The notes: generated by a model not told the origin, from the sequence alone. 53,646 bases of DNA from Caballeronia turbans (GCA_001544655.2 FCOD02000037.1:1-53646); one strand, 5' to 3'. Shown: positions 44,306 through 53,488, numbered from the stretch's first letter. Numbers and translations: made by a program.

Positions 44306-45631
44306 TCACAATGCGTGTGCGTTTTCATGTCCGTGACCGTGCGCAGGTTCCGGCGCGGCGGGCACGAAGCGGTATTCGGCATCCTGGTCGAGCACGCGTT
44401 TCGCGCGCGCCCGGTCGATGTCCTTCTCCCACACGGCGACGACCACCGTCGCCACGCAATTGCCGATCAGGTTCGTCAACGCCCGTGCTATGCCGACGAA
44501 CCAGTCGACCGGCAGAATCAGCACGAGGCCGAGCACGGGAATCGCGGGAATGGCGGAGAGCGTCGCGGCGAGGATCACGATGGCCGAGCCGGGAATGCCG
44601 TGCGCGCCCTTCGACGTCACGAGCGACACGAGCACGACGACGATCAGGTCATGCAGGGACAACGGCGTGTTGGTCGCCTGGGCGATGAAGATCACCGCGA
44701 GCGTGAGATAGATCGAGAAGCCATCGAGGTTGAACGAGTAGCCGGTCGGGATCACGAGACCGACGGTCGAATCCTTCACGCCCATCCATTCGAGCTTGCG
44801 CATGATCTGCGGCAGCACGGCATCGGAGGAAGCAGTGCCGAGCACGATCGACAGTTCTTCACGCAGATAGCGCACGAGCTTGAAGATCGAGAAACCCGCG
44901 AGACGCATCACCACCCCCAGCACGACGAACACGAACAGGAAGCAGCTCGCGTAAAACACGATCACGAGCAGACCCAGTTGCTTGAGCGAGGCGACGCCGT
45001 ACTGACCGGTCGTGAACGCGATCGCGCCGAGCACGCCGAGCGGCGCGAGCTTGATGATGAACGCCATGATGCGGAAGAACACGTTCGACAACTCGTCGAT
45101 GAACACCGTCACGCGCTGCGCCTTCTCGCCGAGCATCGAGAGCGCCGCGCCGAACAGGATCGCGAACACGAGCACTTGCAGGATGTCGCCTTTGGCGAAC
45201 GCATCGACCGCGGTGTCGGGAATGATCTTGAGCAGGAAGCCCGCGGTGTCCTTCAGGCTCTTCGCGTGCTCCGTGTAGGTGGAGAGCGACGCGGCGTTGA
45301 GCGTGTGAAGGTCGATATTCATGCCGACGCCCGGGCGCGTCACCCACGCGAGAATCGCACCGATCACGAGCGCGAGCGTCGTCATGATCTCGAAGTAGAT
45401 GACCGCCTTCAGCCCGACGCGCCCGACCTTCTTCAGATCACCCGCGCTCGCCATGCCGCTCACGACGACGCAAAACACGATCGGCCCGATCACCATCTTG
45501 ATGAGCTTGAGAAAGCCGTCGCCCAACGGACGCAACGACTGGCCGAACTGCGGAAACAACGCGCCCACCACGATGCCGATGACCAGCGCGATCATCACCC
45601 TGCCGAACAGCGAATTCAAAAATCTCGACAC
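44306..45631 (-). CDS. dctA: C4-dicarboxylate transporter DctA
   Basis: DctA is a DAACS-family symporter for succinate, fumarate, malate and related acids. The 441-residue protein has the family's helices and signature [27 protein letters not shown] (written here from residue about 345 on), [14 protein letters not shown] and GYSFNLDG. The GTG at 45631 has a GAGGAGAC ribosome binding site and gives the conserved [13 protein letters not shown] start. It ends in a His-rich tail. Its linkage to allantoicase and AllA suggests uptake of a ureide-related or dicarboxylate substrate, which is inference. Confidence 0.92.
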   Translation of the reverse strand: MSRFLNSLFGRVMIALVIGIVVGALFPQFGQSLRPLGDGFLKLIKMVIGPIVFCVVVSGMASAGDLKKVGRVGLKAVIYFEIMTTLALVIGAILAWVTRPGVGMNIDLHTLNAASLSTYTEHAKSLKDTAGFLLKIIPDTAVDAFAKGDILQVLVFAILFGAALSMLGEKAQRVTVFIDELSNVFFRIMAFIIKLAPLGVLGAIAFTTGQYGVASLKQLGLLVIVFYASCFLFVFVVLGVVMRLAGFSIFKLVRYLREELSIVLGTASSDAVLPQIMRKLEWMGVKDSTVGLVIPTGYSFNLDGFSIYLTLAVIFIAQATNTPLSLHDLIVVVLVSLVTSKGAHGIPGSAIVILAATLSAIPAIPVLGLVLILPVDWFVGIARALTNLIGNCVATVVVAVWEKDIDRARAKRVLDQDAEYRFVPAAPEPAHGHGHENAHAL

Positions 45632-45676
45632 GACCGTCTCCTCGTGTAATGTCTCGGGATCAGAGCAACTGTTCCG

Positions 45677-45691
45677 ACTGGTCGGACCAGT
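45677..45691. promoter_or_regulatory. Operator palindrome ACTGGTCGGACCAGT upstream of dctA
   Basis: A perfect 7-bp inverted repeat around one base (ACTGGTC-G-GACCAGT) lies 46 bp upstream of the dctA start. It matches the TGGTC-N-GACCA pattern of FadR-subfamily GntR regulators, and such a regulator is encoded divergently next to it. Confidence 0.75.
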
Positions 45692-45828
45692 GCCGTGATG
45701 GGGAATATTAGAAAGCCGATATAGCCCCGTCAAGGAAGCATTGATAGCGGTTTACCCTTTCCTGGCCAGGCACGAAACCGCGAGCGGAACAACCGTTCAC
45801 ACGCCCGCACGGCACGCGCATACAATGG

Positions 45829-45839
45829 CGGTCAGACCG
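45829..45839. promoter_or_regulatory. Second operator-like palindrome before the GntR regulator
   Basis: CGGTCAGACCG carries the same GGTCnGACC core as the site at 45677, 20 bp before the regulator ATG. This fits autoregulation. Confidence 0.6.
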
Positions 45840-45859
45840 GCCAATACTGTTTTCTTCCT

Positions 45860-46552
45860 ATGAAAAACGTCCCGCATACCGTGACCGACGCCGCAATCGC
45901 GACCATCCGTGAGCGCATCGAATCCAGCGTGTACCCGGTCGGGAGTCTGTTGCCGGCGCAACGGCAACTGTCGGAGGAACTGTCGATCAGCCGGGCGTCG
46001 CTGCGCGAGGCGCTCTCGACGCTCGAAGCACTCGGCATGCTGCACATCCGCCCGGGCAAGGGTGTGTATGTCAGCAGCGCGCAGGCGAGCACCGCGCATC
46101 CGTGGCGCTTCGCGGATCAGGCATCGCTGCCTGACACGTATCAGATGCGCTTCGCGCTGGAGGGATTCGTCGCGAGGCTCGCGGCGCATTCGATCGGCGA
46201 TTCCGACATCGACTGGCTCGACGACAATCTCGATTCACTGCACGCCGCGTTGACGGAGTCGGCGCTCGAGGAAGCCGCGCAACTTGATTTCGCGTTCCAC
46301 ATGCGCATCGTGAGTCTCGCGGGGAACGCTGCGATCGAATCGATCCTGCGCGGCAGCGCCGACATCATGAAGGAGAGCCAGCGCCTGCCGTTTTATCGGC
46401 GTGAGCTGGTACTGTCGACGTATCACGAGCATGCGGTAATCATCGAAGCGTTGAAGGCACGCGACGGAGAGAAGGCCGGCCGCGCGATCGAAGGACACAT
46501 CGTCAATGCGGCGCAGCGCGCGGGCGTGCATTTTCCGGTGCCGAACAGATAA
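45860..46552 (+). CDS. GntR-family (FadR subfamily) transcriptional regulator
   Basis: The 230-residue protein has an N-terminal winged-helix domain (about 8-72, with YPVGSLLPAQRQLSEELSIS and REALSTLEALGMLHIRPGKG). A C-terminal all-helical FCD ligand domain (about 95-215) holds His residues in FAFHMRIVSLAGN and YHEHAVIIEALKARD that typically bind a metal. It is divergent from dctA-alc-allA with two shared operator-like palindromes between, so it probably represses that operon and itself. The ligand could be allantoin, a ureide or a dicarboxylate; this is unproven. Confidence 0.88.
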   Translation: MKNVPHTVTDAAIATIRERIESSVYPVGSLLPAQRQLSEELSISRASLREALSTLEALGMLHIRPGKGVYVSSAQASTAHPWRFADQASLPDTYQMRFALEGFVARLAAHSIGDSDIDWLDDNLDSLHAALTESALEEAAQLDFAFHMRIVSLAGNAAIESILRGSADIMKESQRLPFYRRELVLSTYHEHAVIIEALKARDGEKAGRAIEGHIVNAAQRAGVHFPVPNR

Positions 46553-46663
46553 AGCACGGCACTTCTCGACGTGTTCGCAGTCTCAGCAAGGGCCGTGCGT
46601 GATGGAGGTTTCTATCCGCTTGCGCTGCCCTGCAATTAGCGAACATCAAGAGGAGCAGCATCG

Positions 46664-47053
46664 ATGGACATGCAACAACTCGTTTCAGAATTTCTGTCTT
46701 CGGAGCACGGCGCGCAAGCCACGCAAGCGCTGACCGATCAAGGCTTCAGTCCCGAAGATAGCCAGCAAATGCTCAGCACCGCTGCGGAAACCGCGCACGC
46801 ACACGCCGAAGAACAGAATCAGGGCTTGCTGGGTGATCATCCTGGCAAGAGCTTTTTCGCCGCGTTCGCGGCAGGGCTCGTGCGGGGCGACGGCTTTCTG
46901 AAATCGATGGAAGAAGGTGGCGAAGGCATCCTGACGGGGCGCGTCGCCGAATCGATCGCGGCGCGCATGGGAATCGATCCCGCCACGGCATCGACAGTTG
47001 CCGCTGCGGCGACGCCTTACGTCGTCTCGTTCCTGCGAGAAAAGCTCGCGTAA
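46664..47053 (+). CDS. Small helical protein of unknown function
   Basis: The 129-residue protein is preceded by AAGAGGAG, a strong ribosome binding site. It is Ala/Gln/Glu-rich and helical, starting MDMQQLVSEFLSSEHGAQA. A Gly-containing middle (GKSFFAAFAAGLVRGDGFLKSMEEGGEGILTG) is followed by an Ala-rich C-terminal helix. The pattern recalls DUF937/YidB-like proteins, but I am not certain of the family. No signal peptide is visible. It is followed by a terminator shared with gap. Confidence 0.7.
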   Translation: MDMQQLVSEFLSSEHGAQATQALTDQGFSPEDSQQMLSTAAETAHAHAEEQNQGLLGDHPGKSFFAAFAAGLVRGDGFLKSMEEGGEGILTGRVAESIAARMGIDPATASTVAAAATPYVVSFLREKLA

Positions 47054-47077
47054 CCGAGATAGGCCGAAGCACCAAAA

Positions 47078-47110
47078 ACAAAGCCGCTCCGAAGAGCGGC
47101 TTTGTCGTTT
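47078..47110. terminator. Bidirectional terminator between the small protein gene and gap
   Basis: A 12-bp stem ACAAAGCCGCTC / GAGCGGCTTTGT with a CGAA loop has T-rich flanks in both directions. It serves the upstream plus-strand gene and gap on the minus strand. Confidence 0.85.
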
Positions 47111-47124
47111 CAGCAAGCCGAAAC

Positions 47125-48135
47125 TTACTTGGCGTTCGCGAGCGCCACAGCCGTATCCAGCATGCGGTTCGAGAAACCCCACTCGTTGTCGTACCAGCTC
47201 GACACCTTCACGAGACGGCCGGAGACCTTCGTGAGCGTGGCATCGAACGTCGACGAGGCCGGGTTGTGGTTGAAGTCGATCGAGACCAGCGGCGCGTCGT
47301 TGTAGCCGAGGATGCCCTTCAGCTCGCCTTGCGACGCTTCCTTCATGATCTTGTTGACTTCCTCGACCGTCGTGTCGCGTGCGGCGATGAACGACAGATC
47401 GACCACCGATACGTTGATCGTCGGGACGCGGATCGCGTAGCCGTCCAGCTTGCCGTTCAGTTCCGGCAGAACGAGGCCGACAGCCGAAGCAGCGCCCGTC
47501 TTCGTCGGGATCTGGCTGTGCGTCGCCGAGCGCGCGCGGCGCAGGTCTTCGTGATACACGTCCGTCAGAACCTGATCGTTCGTGTAGGCGTGGATCGTGG
47601 TCATCAGACCGTTCACCAGACCGATCTTGTCGTTCAGCGGCTTGACGAGCGGTGCCAGGCAGTTCGTCGTGCACGATGCGTTCGAGATGACCGTGTCGGA
47701 AGCCTTCAGCACGTTGTGGTTCACGCCGTACACGACGGTCGCGTCCACGTCTTTGCCGCCCGGCGCCGAGATGATGACCTTCTTCGCGCCGCCCTTGATG
47801 TGCGCGCTCGCCTTTTCCTTCGTCGTGAAGAAGCCCGTGCACTCCATCACCACGTCGACCTTCAGCTCGCCCCACGGCAGTTCGGCCGGGTTGCGGTTCG
47901 CCAGCACGCGGATCTTGTCGCCGTTGACGACGAGGTAGTCGCCGTCCACCGACACTTCGCCCGGGAACTTGCCGTGCGCGGTGTCGTATTGCGTCAGGTG
48001 CGCATTGGTCTTGGCATCGCCGAGGTCGTTAATGGCGACGATCTCGATGTCATGCTTCTTGCCGTTCTCATAGAGGGCGCGCAGCGTGTTGCGGCCGATC
48101 CGGCCGTAGCCGTTGATTGCAACGCGAATCGTCAT
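47125..48135 (-). CDS. gap: Glyceraldehyde-3-phosphate dehydrogenase
   Basis: Gap oxidises glyceraldehyde-3-phosphate to 1,3-bisphosphoglycerate with NAD and phosphate. The 336-residue protein has the nucleotide-binding GYGRIGRN (residues 9-16), the catalytic Cys motif [13 protein letters not shown] near residue 155, and the C-terminal [22 protein letters not shown] ribosome binding site precedes the ATG. It follows tkt by 48 bp. It takes the triose phosphate released by Eda. Confidence 0.97.
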   Translation of the reverse strand: MTIRVAINGYGRIGRNTLRALYENGKKHDIEIVAINDLGDAKTNAHLTQYDTAHGKFPGEVSVDGDYLVVNGDKIRVLANRNPAELPWGELKVDVVMECTGFFTTKEKASAHIKGGAKKVIISAPGGKDVDATVVYGVNHNVLKASDTVISNASCTTNCLAPLVKPLNDKIGLVNGLMTTIHAYTNDQVLTDVYHEDLRRARSATHSQIPTKTGAASAVGLVLPELNGKLDGYAIRVPTINVSVVDLSFIAARDTTVEEVNKIMKEASQGELKGILGYNDAPLVSIDFNHNPASSTFDATLTKVSGRLVKVSSWYDNEWGFSNRMLDTAVALANAK

Positions 48136-48183
48136 GGTCTATCTCCTTGGCTTAAAAAAACCTTGCTTCGCTGACGTCAGTGC

Positions 48184-50229
48184 TTACGCGGCGAGAACGG
48201 CCTTCGCCGTCTTGACCACGTTCTCCACCGTGAAGCCGAAATGCTTGAACAGCGCGCCCGCCGGGGCCGACTCGCCGAACGTGTCGATGCCGACCACGCC
48301 GCCTTCGAGGCCCACGTATTTGCGCCAGAAATCCGTCACGCCCGCCTCGATCGCCACGCGCGCCACGCCCTTCGGCAGCACGCGCTCGCGGTACTCGGCG
48401 TCCTGCTTGTCGAAGACGTTCGTGCAGGGCATCGACACGACACGCGCGCCGATGCCGTCCTTCGCCAGCGCCTCGACCGCTTCCATCGCGAGCTGCACTT
48501 CCGAGCCGGTCGCGATGAGGATGATCTTGCGCGCGGGGATATCGTCGTTCCAGTCGCGCAGCACGTAGCCGCCCTTCGCGATGTTGGCGATCTGAATGTC
48601 GTTGCGCGTCGAGAATTGCAGGTTCTGGCGGCTGAAGATCAGCGTCGACGGACCGTGGTGCGCGATCGCGTGCGTCCACGCGACGGCCGTTTCGACCGTA
48701 TCGGCCGGGCGCCACGTCTGCAGATTCGGGATCAGGCGCAGGCTGGACACGTGCTCGACCGACTGGTGTGTCGGGCCGTCTTCACCGAGGCCGATGGAAT
48801 CGTGCGTGAACACGAAGATCGAGCGCGATTTCATCAGCGCGGCGACGCGCAGCGCGTTGCGGCTGTAGTCCGAGAACGTCAGGAACGTGCCGCCGAACGG
48901 ACGATAGCCGCCATGCAGCGCGATCCCGTTGATGGCCGCGCTCATGCCGAATTCGCGCACGCCGTAATTGATGTGGTTGCCCCACTGGATGCCCGAGGGA
49001 TTCGCGTTTTCCGCATCTCCTGCCGCACGCACCGCCTTGGAAGCCTTCCAGTTGGTGAGATTCGAGCCGGTCAGGTCGGCCGAACCGCCGAGCAGTTCCG
49101 GCAGCGCCGCCGCGAGACCTTCGATGGTCTGCTGCGATGCCTTGCGAGTCGCGACGGTTTCGGCTTTCTGGTTCGCGTCCTCGATGATCTTTGCGGCAGC
49201 TTCCGCCCAGTTCGCGGGCAACTCACCGCTCATGCGACGTGCGAATTCGGCGGCCGCGCTGGCGTATTTCGCCTTGTACGCGTCGAACGCCTTGTTCCAT
49301 TCGGTTTCGGCGTGCGTGCCTTGTTCCTTCGCGTCCCACGCTGCGTACACTTCCTGCGGAATCTCGAACGGACCGTAGTTCCAGCCGATGGCCGCGCGCG
49401 TCGCCGCGATTTCCTTGTCGCCGAGCGGCGCGCCGTGCGCATCGTGGCCGCCCGCCTTCGTCGGCGCGCCCTTCCCGATGACCGTGCGGCAGCAGATCAA
49501 CGTCGGCTTGTCCGACTTCTTCGCGGCGGCGATGGCGGCATCGACCGCATCGACGTTGTGGCCGTCCACCGCGCGGATCACGTTCCAGCCGTATGCCTCG
49601 AAGCGCTTCGGCGTGTCGTCGTGGAACCAGTGCTCGACGTGGCCGTCGATCGAAATGCCGTTGTCGTCGTACAGCGCGATCAGCTTGTTCAGCTTCAACG
49701 TGCCCGCGAGCGAGCAGGCTTCGTGCGAGATGCCTTCCATCAGGCAGCCGTCGCCGAGGAACACGTACGTGTAGTGATCGACGATCTTCGCATCTGCCTT
49801 GTTGAACTCGGCGGCGAGCAGCGCCTCGGCAAGCGCCATGCCGACCGCATTGCCGACGCCCTGCCCCAGCGGGCCGGTGGTCGTCTCGACGCCCGGCGTC
49901 ATGCCGACTTCCGGATGGCCCGGCGTCTTCGAATGCAACTGGCGGAAGTTCTTCAGTTCGGCGAGCGGCAGGTCGTAGCCGGTGAGGTGCAGGAGCGAGT
50001 ACAGCAGCATCGAACCGTGGCCGTTCGACAGAACGAAACGGTCGCGATCGAACCAGTGCGGGTTCGTCGGGTTGTGCTTCAGATGGCGCGACCACAGCGC
50101 GACGCCAATTTCTGCCATGCCCATGGGCATGCCGGGGTGACCGGAGTTGGCTTGTTGAACGGCGTCCATGGCGAGCGCGCGGATTGCGTTGGCCATGAGG
50201 GCGGACTGGCTGGAGGTCGGGATCGTCAT
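48184..50229 (-). CDS. tkt: Transketolase
   Basis: Transketolase moves two-carbon units in the pentose phosphate pathway using thiamine diphosphate. The 681-residue protein has the N-terminal [20 protein letters not shown], the ThDP-binding [35 protein letters not shown] region (GDG...N), and the pyrimidine domain [16 protein letters not shown] with [12 protein letters not shown]. The C-terminal domain ends [10 protein letters not shown] chose the ATG at 50229. It is upstream of gap on the same strand, a common carbon-metabolism operon. Confidence 0.96.
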   Translation of the reverse strand: MTIPTSSQSALMANAIRALAMDAVQQANSGHPGMPMGMAEIGVALWSRHLKHNPTNPHWFDRDRFVLSNGHGSMLLYSLLHLTGYDLPLAELKNFRQLHSKTPGHPEVGMTPGVETTTGPLGQGVGNAVGMALAEALLAAEFNKADAKIVDHYTYVFLGDGCLMEGISHEACSLAGTLKLNKLIALYDDNGISIDGHVEHWFHDDTPKRFEAYGWNVIRAVDGHNVDAVDAAIAAAKKSDKPTLICCRTVIGKGAPTKAGGHDAHGAPLGDKEIAATRAAIGWNYGPFEIPQEVYAAWDAKEQGTHAETEWNKAFDAYKAKYASAAAEFARRMSGELPANWAEAAAKIIEDANQKAETVATRKASQQTIEGLAAALPELLGGSADLTGSNLTNWKASKAVRAAGDAENANPSGIQWGNHINYGVREFGMSAAINGIALHGGYRPFGGTFLTFSDYSRNALRVAALMKSRSIFVFTHDSIGLGEDGPTHQSVEHVSSLRLIPNLQTWRPADTVETAVAWTHAIAHHGPSTLIFSRQNLQFSTRNDIQIANIAKGGYVLRDWNDDIPARKIILIATGSEVQLAMEAVEALAKDGIGARVVSMPCTNVFDKQDAEYRERVLPKGVARVAIEAGVTDFWRKYVGLEGGVVGIDTFGESAPAGALFKHFGFTVENVVKTAKAVLAA

Positions 50230-50694
50230 GTCGAGTCTGGGGCAGGTCCTGAAATGATCCGCGGTGCTTCTCTGGCAGTACTTCTCACTCGAGCCGGACC
50301 CGCGGGACACAACGTTTTCAGGACCGGAACGACGAGAAACGACGAGGATCGGGAGGCCGTCATTCTAACAGACCGGTCCGATTGACACGCGCCTGTAAGG
50401 AGCGCGTCCGGTGCGGCCAGGCGTCCCGGCGCGCGGGCATGTTCCGTGCAAATCACCGTCGGCGAATCGGGGGAACCGCACCGCGCCGCGTGCGTCGCAA
50501 GCGATACAACCGTGTCACGACGACGCGACAACGCGTGACATTACACGGTAACGCGCGCCGCCAACGGACGTTCATCCGGCGAAATCCGTCCGGCGCGCCA
50601 TGTTCGTTCATTCTCTGCCGGTCCATTCGTAGTACGGCTTCGTGGCAAAATGCTTCCCATTGTGCAGCAGCAAAGGCTTCAAGGAGTGCTTTCG
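50230..50694. other. Intergenic region between tkt and the VOC gene
   Basis: This 465-bp gap separates divergent genes and should contain both promoters. A TAGAAT box on the minus strand (near 50363-50368) could be the tkt -10 element, but I see no good -35. No coding gene, hairpin terminator or RNA gene is recognised. Confidence 0.5.
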
Positions 50695-51108
50695 ATGACC
50701 GACCCACGCCCCGCCGACGTGCCCTGGCTGATTCCGTATCTCACCGTGCGCGACGCGCGCGTAAGCACCGCGTTCTATGAGAAGGCGCTCGGCTTCGGGG
50801 TGCGCGACAGCGTGAACGATGACGGCACGATCATCCATGTCGAGATGACGTATCGCGGACAGTTGATCGTGATGTTCGCGCCAGAAGGCGCATACGGATC
50901 GCAGGCGCGCACGCCGAAGAGCGCGGGACTGATGGCGCCGCAGTCGTTCTATCTTTATGTCGATGACGTCGACGCCACTTTTCAGCACGCGCTCGCCGTC
51001 GGCGCGAAGCCGCTCATCGAGCCGCAAGACCAGTTCTGGGGTGACCGCTTCGCGCAGATCGAAGACCCGGACGGCTATCGCTGGGCGATCGCGCGGCATC
51101 TGCGCTGA
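50695..51108 (+). CDS. VOC-family (glyoxalase/PhnB-like) protein
   Basis: The 137-residue protein is a vicinal-oxygen-chelate fold domain. It shows PWLIPYLTVRDARVSTAFYEKALGF, SFYLYVDDVDATFQHALAVGAK and FWGDRFAQIEDPDGYRWAIA, the typical PhnB/YdcA-like layout. The ATG at 50695 is preceded by AAGGAG; the frame extends 15 codons further upstream. Members include glyoxalases, bleomycin-type resistance proteins and unknown enzymes, so no substrate is assigned. Confidence 0.85.
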   Translation: MTDPRPADVPWLIPYLTVRDARVSTAFYEKALGFGVRDSVNDDGTIIHVEMTYRGQLIVMFAPEGAYGSQARTPKSAGLMAPQSFYLYVDDVDATFQHALAVGAKPLIEPQDQFWGDRFAQIEDPDGYRWAIARHLR

Positions 51109-51172
51109 AGCGGCGCGTCGCCGGCGAGCATCATCACTATCCGCGGACAGCAACGTTCGCGATCGAGCATTC

Positions 51173-51910
51173 ATGCCACGTTTTCATGTCGACGGTCCGC
51201 TTTTCGTGGGCCGAACCCTCCTCCTTCCGGATGACGTCGTGCGTCACGTGCACGTGCTGCGTCTGCAAACGGGCGACGCGGTTACCCTTTTCGACGGCCG
51301 CGGCGGCGAATATCGCGGCGAACTCGTCGATATCGCGAAGCGCGCGGTGACGGCGCGCATCGACGAATACAGCGATCGCGAGGCCGAGCCGCCTTATCGC
51401 GTGACGCTCGCACAGGGTGTCGCGGGCGGAGACAAGATGGACTGGCTCATTGAGAAGGCGGTGGAACTGGGCGTGGCGGGCATCGCGCCGATCACCACGG
51501 AGCGCGGCGTCGTGCGTCTCGCCGGCGAGCGTGCGCTCAAGCGGCAGGCGCACTGGCAGGCGCTCACGCGCGCGGCGTGTGAGCAGTGCGGGCGCAACCG
51601 CGTGCCCGACGTCGCGCCGCCGCGCGATCTTCACGCCTGGCTCGCCGATCTGCCCGCCGCCACCGATGGCGAACTGCGCCTGCTGCTCTCGCCGCGCGCC
51701 GAAGTAAGCTTCGCAGCGCTGCCGGTCGATGCACCGCGCGAACCAGTCACGTTGCTGATCGGGCCGGAAGCGGGTTTTTCGCCCGGCGAAGAAAGCGCCA
51801 TCATCGAGGCGGGATTCTCGGCGCTCGAGCTCGGCCCGCGCGTGCTGCGCACGGAAACGGCGGGCATCGCGGTGCTCGCGGCGCTGGCCGCGCGTTGGGG
51901 CGGCTGGTGA
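51173..51910 (+). CDS. rsmE: 16S rRNA m3U1498 methyltransferase RsmE
   Basis: RsmE methylates U1498 of 16S rRNA. The 245-residue SPOUT-class protein starts MPRFHVDGPLFVGRTLLLPDDVVRHV. It contains KMDWLIEKAVELGVAGIAPI, the RAACEQCGRNRVPDV segment, and the C-terminal knot motif LLIGPEAGFSPGEESAI and ELGPRVLRTETAGIAVLAAL. The ATG at 51173 gives the conserved start. A terminator lies 21 bp after the stop. Confidence 0.95.
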   Translation: MPRFHVDGPLFVGRTLLLPDDVVRHVHVLRLQTGDAVTLFDGRGGEYRGELVDIAKRAVTARIDEYSDREAEPPYRVTLAQGVAGGDKMDWLIEKAVELGVAGIAPITTERGVVRLAGERALKRQAHWQALTRAACEQCGRNRVPDVAPPRDLHAWLADLPAATDGELRLLLSPRAEVSFAALPVDAPREPVTLLIGPEAGFSPGEESAIIEAGFSALELGPRVLRTETAGIAVLAALAARWGGW

Positions 51911-51931
51911 TCCGCCCGCCACACAAATGAA

Positions 51932-51971
51932 AACAGCCCGATGGACGCCTGGCTGCATCCATCGGGCTGTT
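51932..51971. terminator. Bidirectional terminator between rsmE and the barstar gene
   Basis: AACAGCCCGATGGA (51932-51945) pairs with TCCATCGGGCTGTT (51958-51971), a 14-bp stem with a 12-nt loop. A T-rich flank follows on the minus-strand side and a weaker one on the plus side. Confidence 0.75.
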
Positions 51972-52008
51972 GCTTATCTTGACCGGCGCTCGCGCCAGTC
52001 GTGCTGAA

Positions 52009-52572
52009 TCAGACGAACGAATAGAACACGCGGAACGCCACTTTCCTTTCCGCCCAGAATTCCGCCGCGTCGCGGAACACGTCGAGCAGCACTTCCCGGC
52101 CTTCCTTGTCGAACTTCTGCGCAATCGGCAGTTGTTCGAGCACGATCACGAAACCCGGTTGCGAGCCCGCCTTGTGGACGAGATCGGTGAGCGAATCGTA
52201 GAGCGCGTCGTAATTTTTGCCAAAGTGCTTCGGAAACAGAAACGACGTCGCGATGGTCTCGAGCACTTCCTGCTTGCTCTGCGCCTGGCCCAGATAGGCA
52301 TAGAGAAAATGCTGGCCGAGGCGGTTCGCCTCATCCGCGAGATCCTGCACGCGAAAAGCGCGAATCGACTGAACGATATTCGGCCGCACCGTGGCGAACA
52401 GCGCTTTCGGATCCTCTTGCGGATGGCCCTCCTCAGGCCTCGTCTCGTCGTCGGGTCTGTTGTCGTGTTCTGTCATGCGTAGCCGCAATACTCGCTGGAA
52501 CAGGTTGCCATCGCCGGTGGCGAAAAGATCACTCGCGACGCTGTGGTCGTGCGCGTAGATGTTGTCGCTCAT
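52009..52572 (-). CDS. Barstar-family ribonuclease inhibitor
   Basis: The 187-residue protein has a barstar domain from about residue 100 to 187. It includes FPKHFGKNYDALYDSLTDL (113-131), the helix/loop that blocks the barnase active site, and FVIVLEQLP on the next strand. Residues 1-95 are an unusual acidic, Glu/Asp/Pro-rich N-terminal extension absent from classical 90-residue barstars. The start at 52572 (MSDNIYAHD) lies 16 bp after the RNase stop, so both genes are co-transcribed. It should keep any non-exported RNase inactive in the cytoplasm. Confidence 0.82.
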   Translation of the reverse strand: MSDNIYAHDHSVASDLFATGDGNLFQRVLRLRMTEHDNRPDDETRPEEGHPQEDPKALFATVRPNIVQSIRAFRVQDLADEANRLGQHFLYAYLGQAQSKQEVLETIATSFLFPKHFGKNYDALYDSLTDLVHKAGSQPGFVIVLEQLPIAQKFDKEGREVLLDVFRDAAEFWAERKVAFRVFYSFV

Positions 52573-52588
52573 GCCGTAAATCCCGTAG

Positions 52589-53098
52589 TTAATCCGCAAT
52601 CCGTTTGAAAGTAGCGTAGTGGTCGTCCGTGTAATAGCAGTCGCCGACCTGCTTCTTCGGACCACCGCACACGATCCGGCGCGCGCCGCGATCCCGCGCG
52701 CGAGGCGTGGGAACGGTGTATTCGTGGTAGTAGCCGCGTGGATGCCGCGGAAGCACACGCTCGCGATTGCCGAACACGACGCCGTCCTTCTCGTAAGGGA
52801 ATGGGCCACCCGTTTCGATCAGCCGCAGGGTTGCGACGGCCTGCCTGGGCAACTGCGCAATGTGGACGGTGGCCAGTCCGTCGCGCTCTTGCCCGCCGGT
52901 CGCGTCCGGCTGCCGTACTTGCGCCTCCCGGACCGGCTCTGCTCGCGAGGCCGGCGCCGGACTCACCGAAGCAACCGGTTCCTGACCGCCGCCTCGAGGT
53001 TCGTCCTTGCCGCATGCGCCCAGAAGGACGCTCAAGGCGACGAAAAAGGAAATACCTCGCGCGCGTGTCACCAACCGACTGCCCTCGCGTTGCACCAC
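52589..53098 (-). CDS. RNase Sa/barnase-like ribonuclease, predicted lipoprotein
   Basis: The 169-residue protein has a secretion signal with lipobox VLLGAC (Cys29), a Pro/Ala-rich linker (30-75), and a C-terminal guanyl-specific RNase domain (about 80-169). All four catalytic residues of RNase Sa align: Glu126 (YYHEYTV), Arg137 and Arg141 (RDRGARR), and His160 (DDHYATF). GGPFPYEKDGVVFGNRE is also diagnostic. Two extra cysteines (144 and 154) may form a disulfide. It is followed by a barstar gene. Whether it acts in the periplasm, on the surface or on competitors is unknown. Confidence 0.85.
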   Translation of the reverse strand: MVQREGSRLVTRARGISFFVALSVLLGACGKDEPRGGGQEPVASVSPAPASRAEPVREAQVRQPDATGGQERDGLATVHIAQLPRQAVATLRLIETGGPFPYEKDGVVFGNRERVLPRHPRGYYHEYTVPTPRARDRGARRIVCGGPKKQVGDCYYTDDHYATFKRIAD

Positions 53099-53264
53099 AA
53101 TCCGGCGACCATGAAAGATGTAAGGGTATCGCTAATGACAGGGCGAAGCAACGTTGGCCCGAAAATCGGAAATTTTTTCTCGGTTTGGCGAAGACTGGTC
53201 AGTTCTGAGCGATTCGTCGTCGCATGATTAGCCCAAATCTGAGAGATTTTTATCGCGGACGAGA

Positions 53265-53428
53265 TAATAATTTGCTCGTGGGATCTTGAAGCCCCTGGAT
53301 GAGCCGCCTCACTCGTCGCCAGCTTCACGGCATCGCGCTCCGCCGACGATCCCGCGTTTTGCGGGTTAAAGCAGATACCCTCTTTTGCTTTTTCTCCAGC
53401 GTGCCGTGCTCGCACGGCACGCTTTTTT
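53265..53428 (+). ncRNA. Candidate small RNA ending in an orphan terminator
   Basis: A plus-strand terminator (53399-53428) sits downstream of no plus-strand gene. Upstream are a GATAAT-like -10 box (about 53263-53270) and a CCCGC-GTTTT-GCGGG hairpin. This could be a 150-nt small RNA with several stem-loops. Promoter -35 evidence is weak, so the 5' end is a guess. Confidence 0.35.
53399..53428 (+). terminator. Strong orphan plus-strand terminator
   Basis: GCGTGCCGTGC (53399-53409) pairs perfectly with GCACGGCACGC (53412-53422), followed by six T residues. No annotated plus-strand gene lies upstream within 1.4 kb. Confidence 0.85.
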
Positions 53429-53440
53429 CTACCCGGAAAA

Positions 53441-53468
53441 AAAAGCGGCGGGCAAGCCCGCCGCTTTT
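53441..53468 (-). terminator. Terminator of the malic enzyme gene
   Basis: AAAAGCGGCGGGC and GCCCGCCGCTTTT form a 13-bp stem with a 2-nt core. On the minus strand it is followed by eight T residues, 20 bp after the maeB stop. Confidence 0.85.
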
Positions 53469-53488
53469 ATCTCATGCCATAGCCGCGA

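Larger units (their letters stand above)
53099..53488. other. Intergenic region between maeB and the RNase gene
   Basis: This 390-bp gap holds two strong hairpins (53399-53428 and 53441-53468) and a possible small RNA on the plus strand. No protein-coding gene is supported. Confidence 0.5.

Noticed and set aside
48241-50385. A 714-codon plus-strand open frame opposite tkt
   Set aside because: Transketolase on the minus strand has all ThDP motifs; the opposite frame is a shadow.
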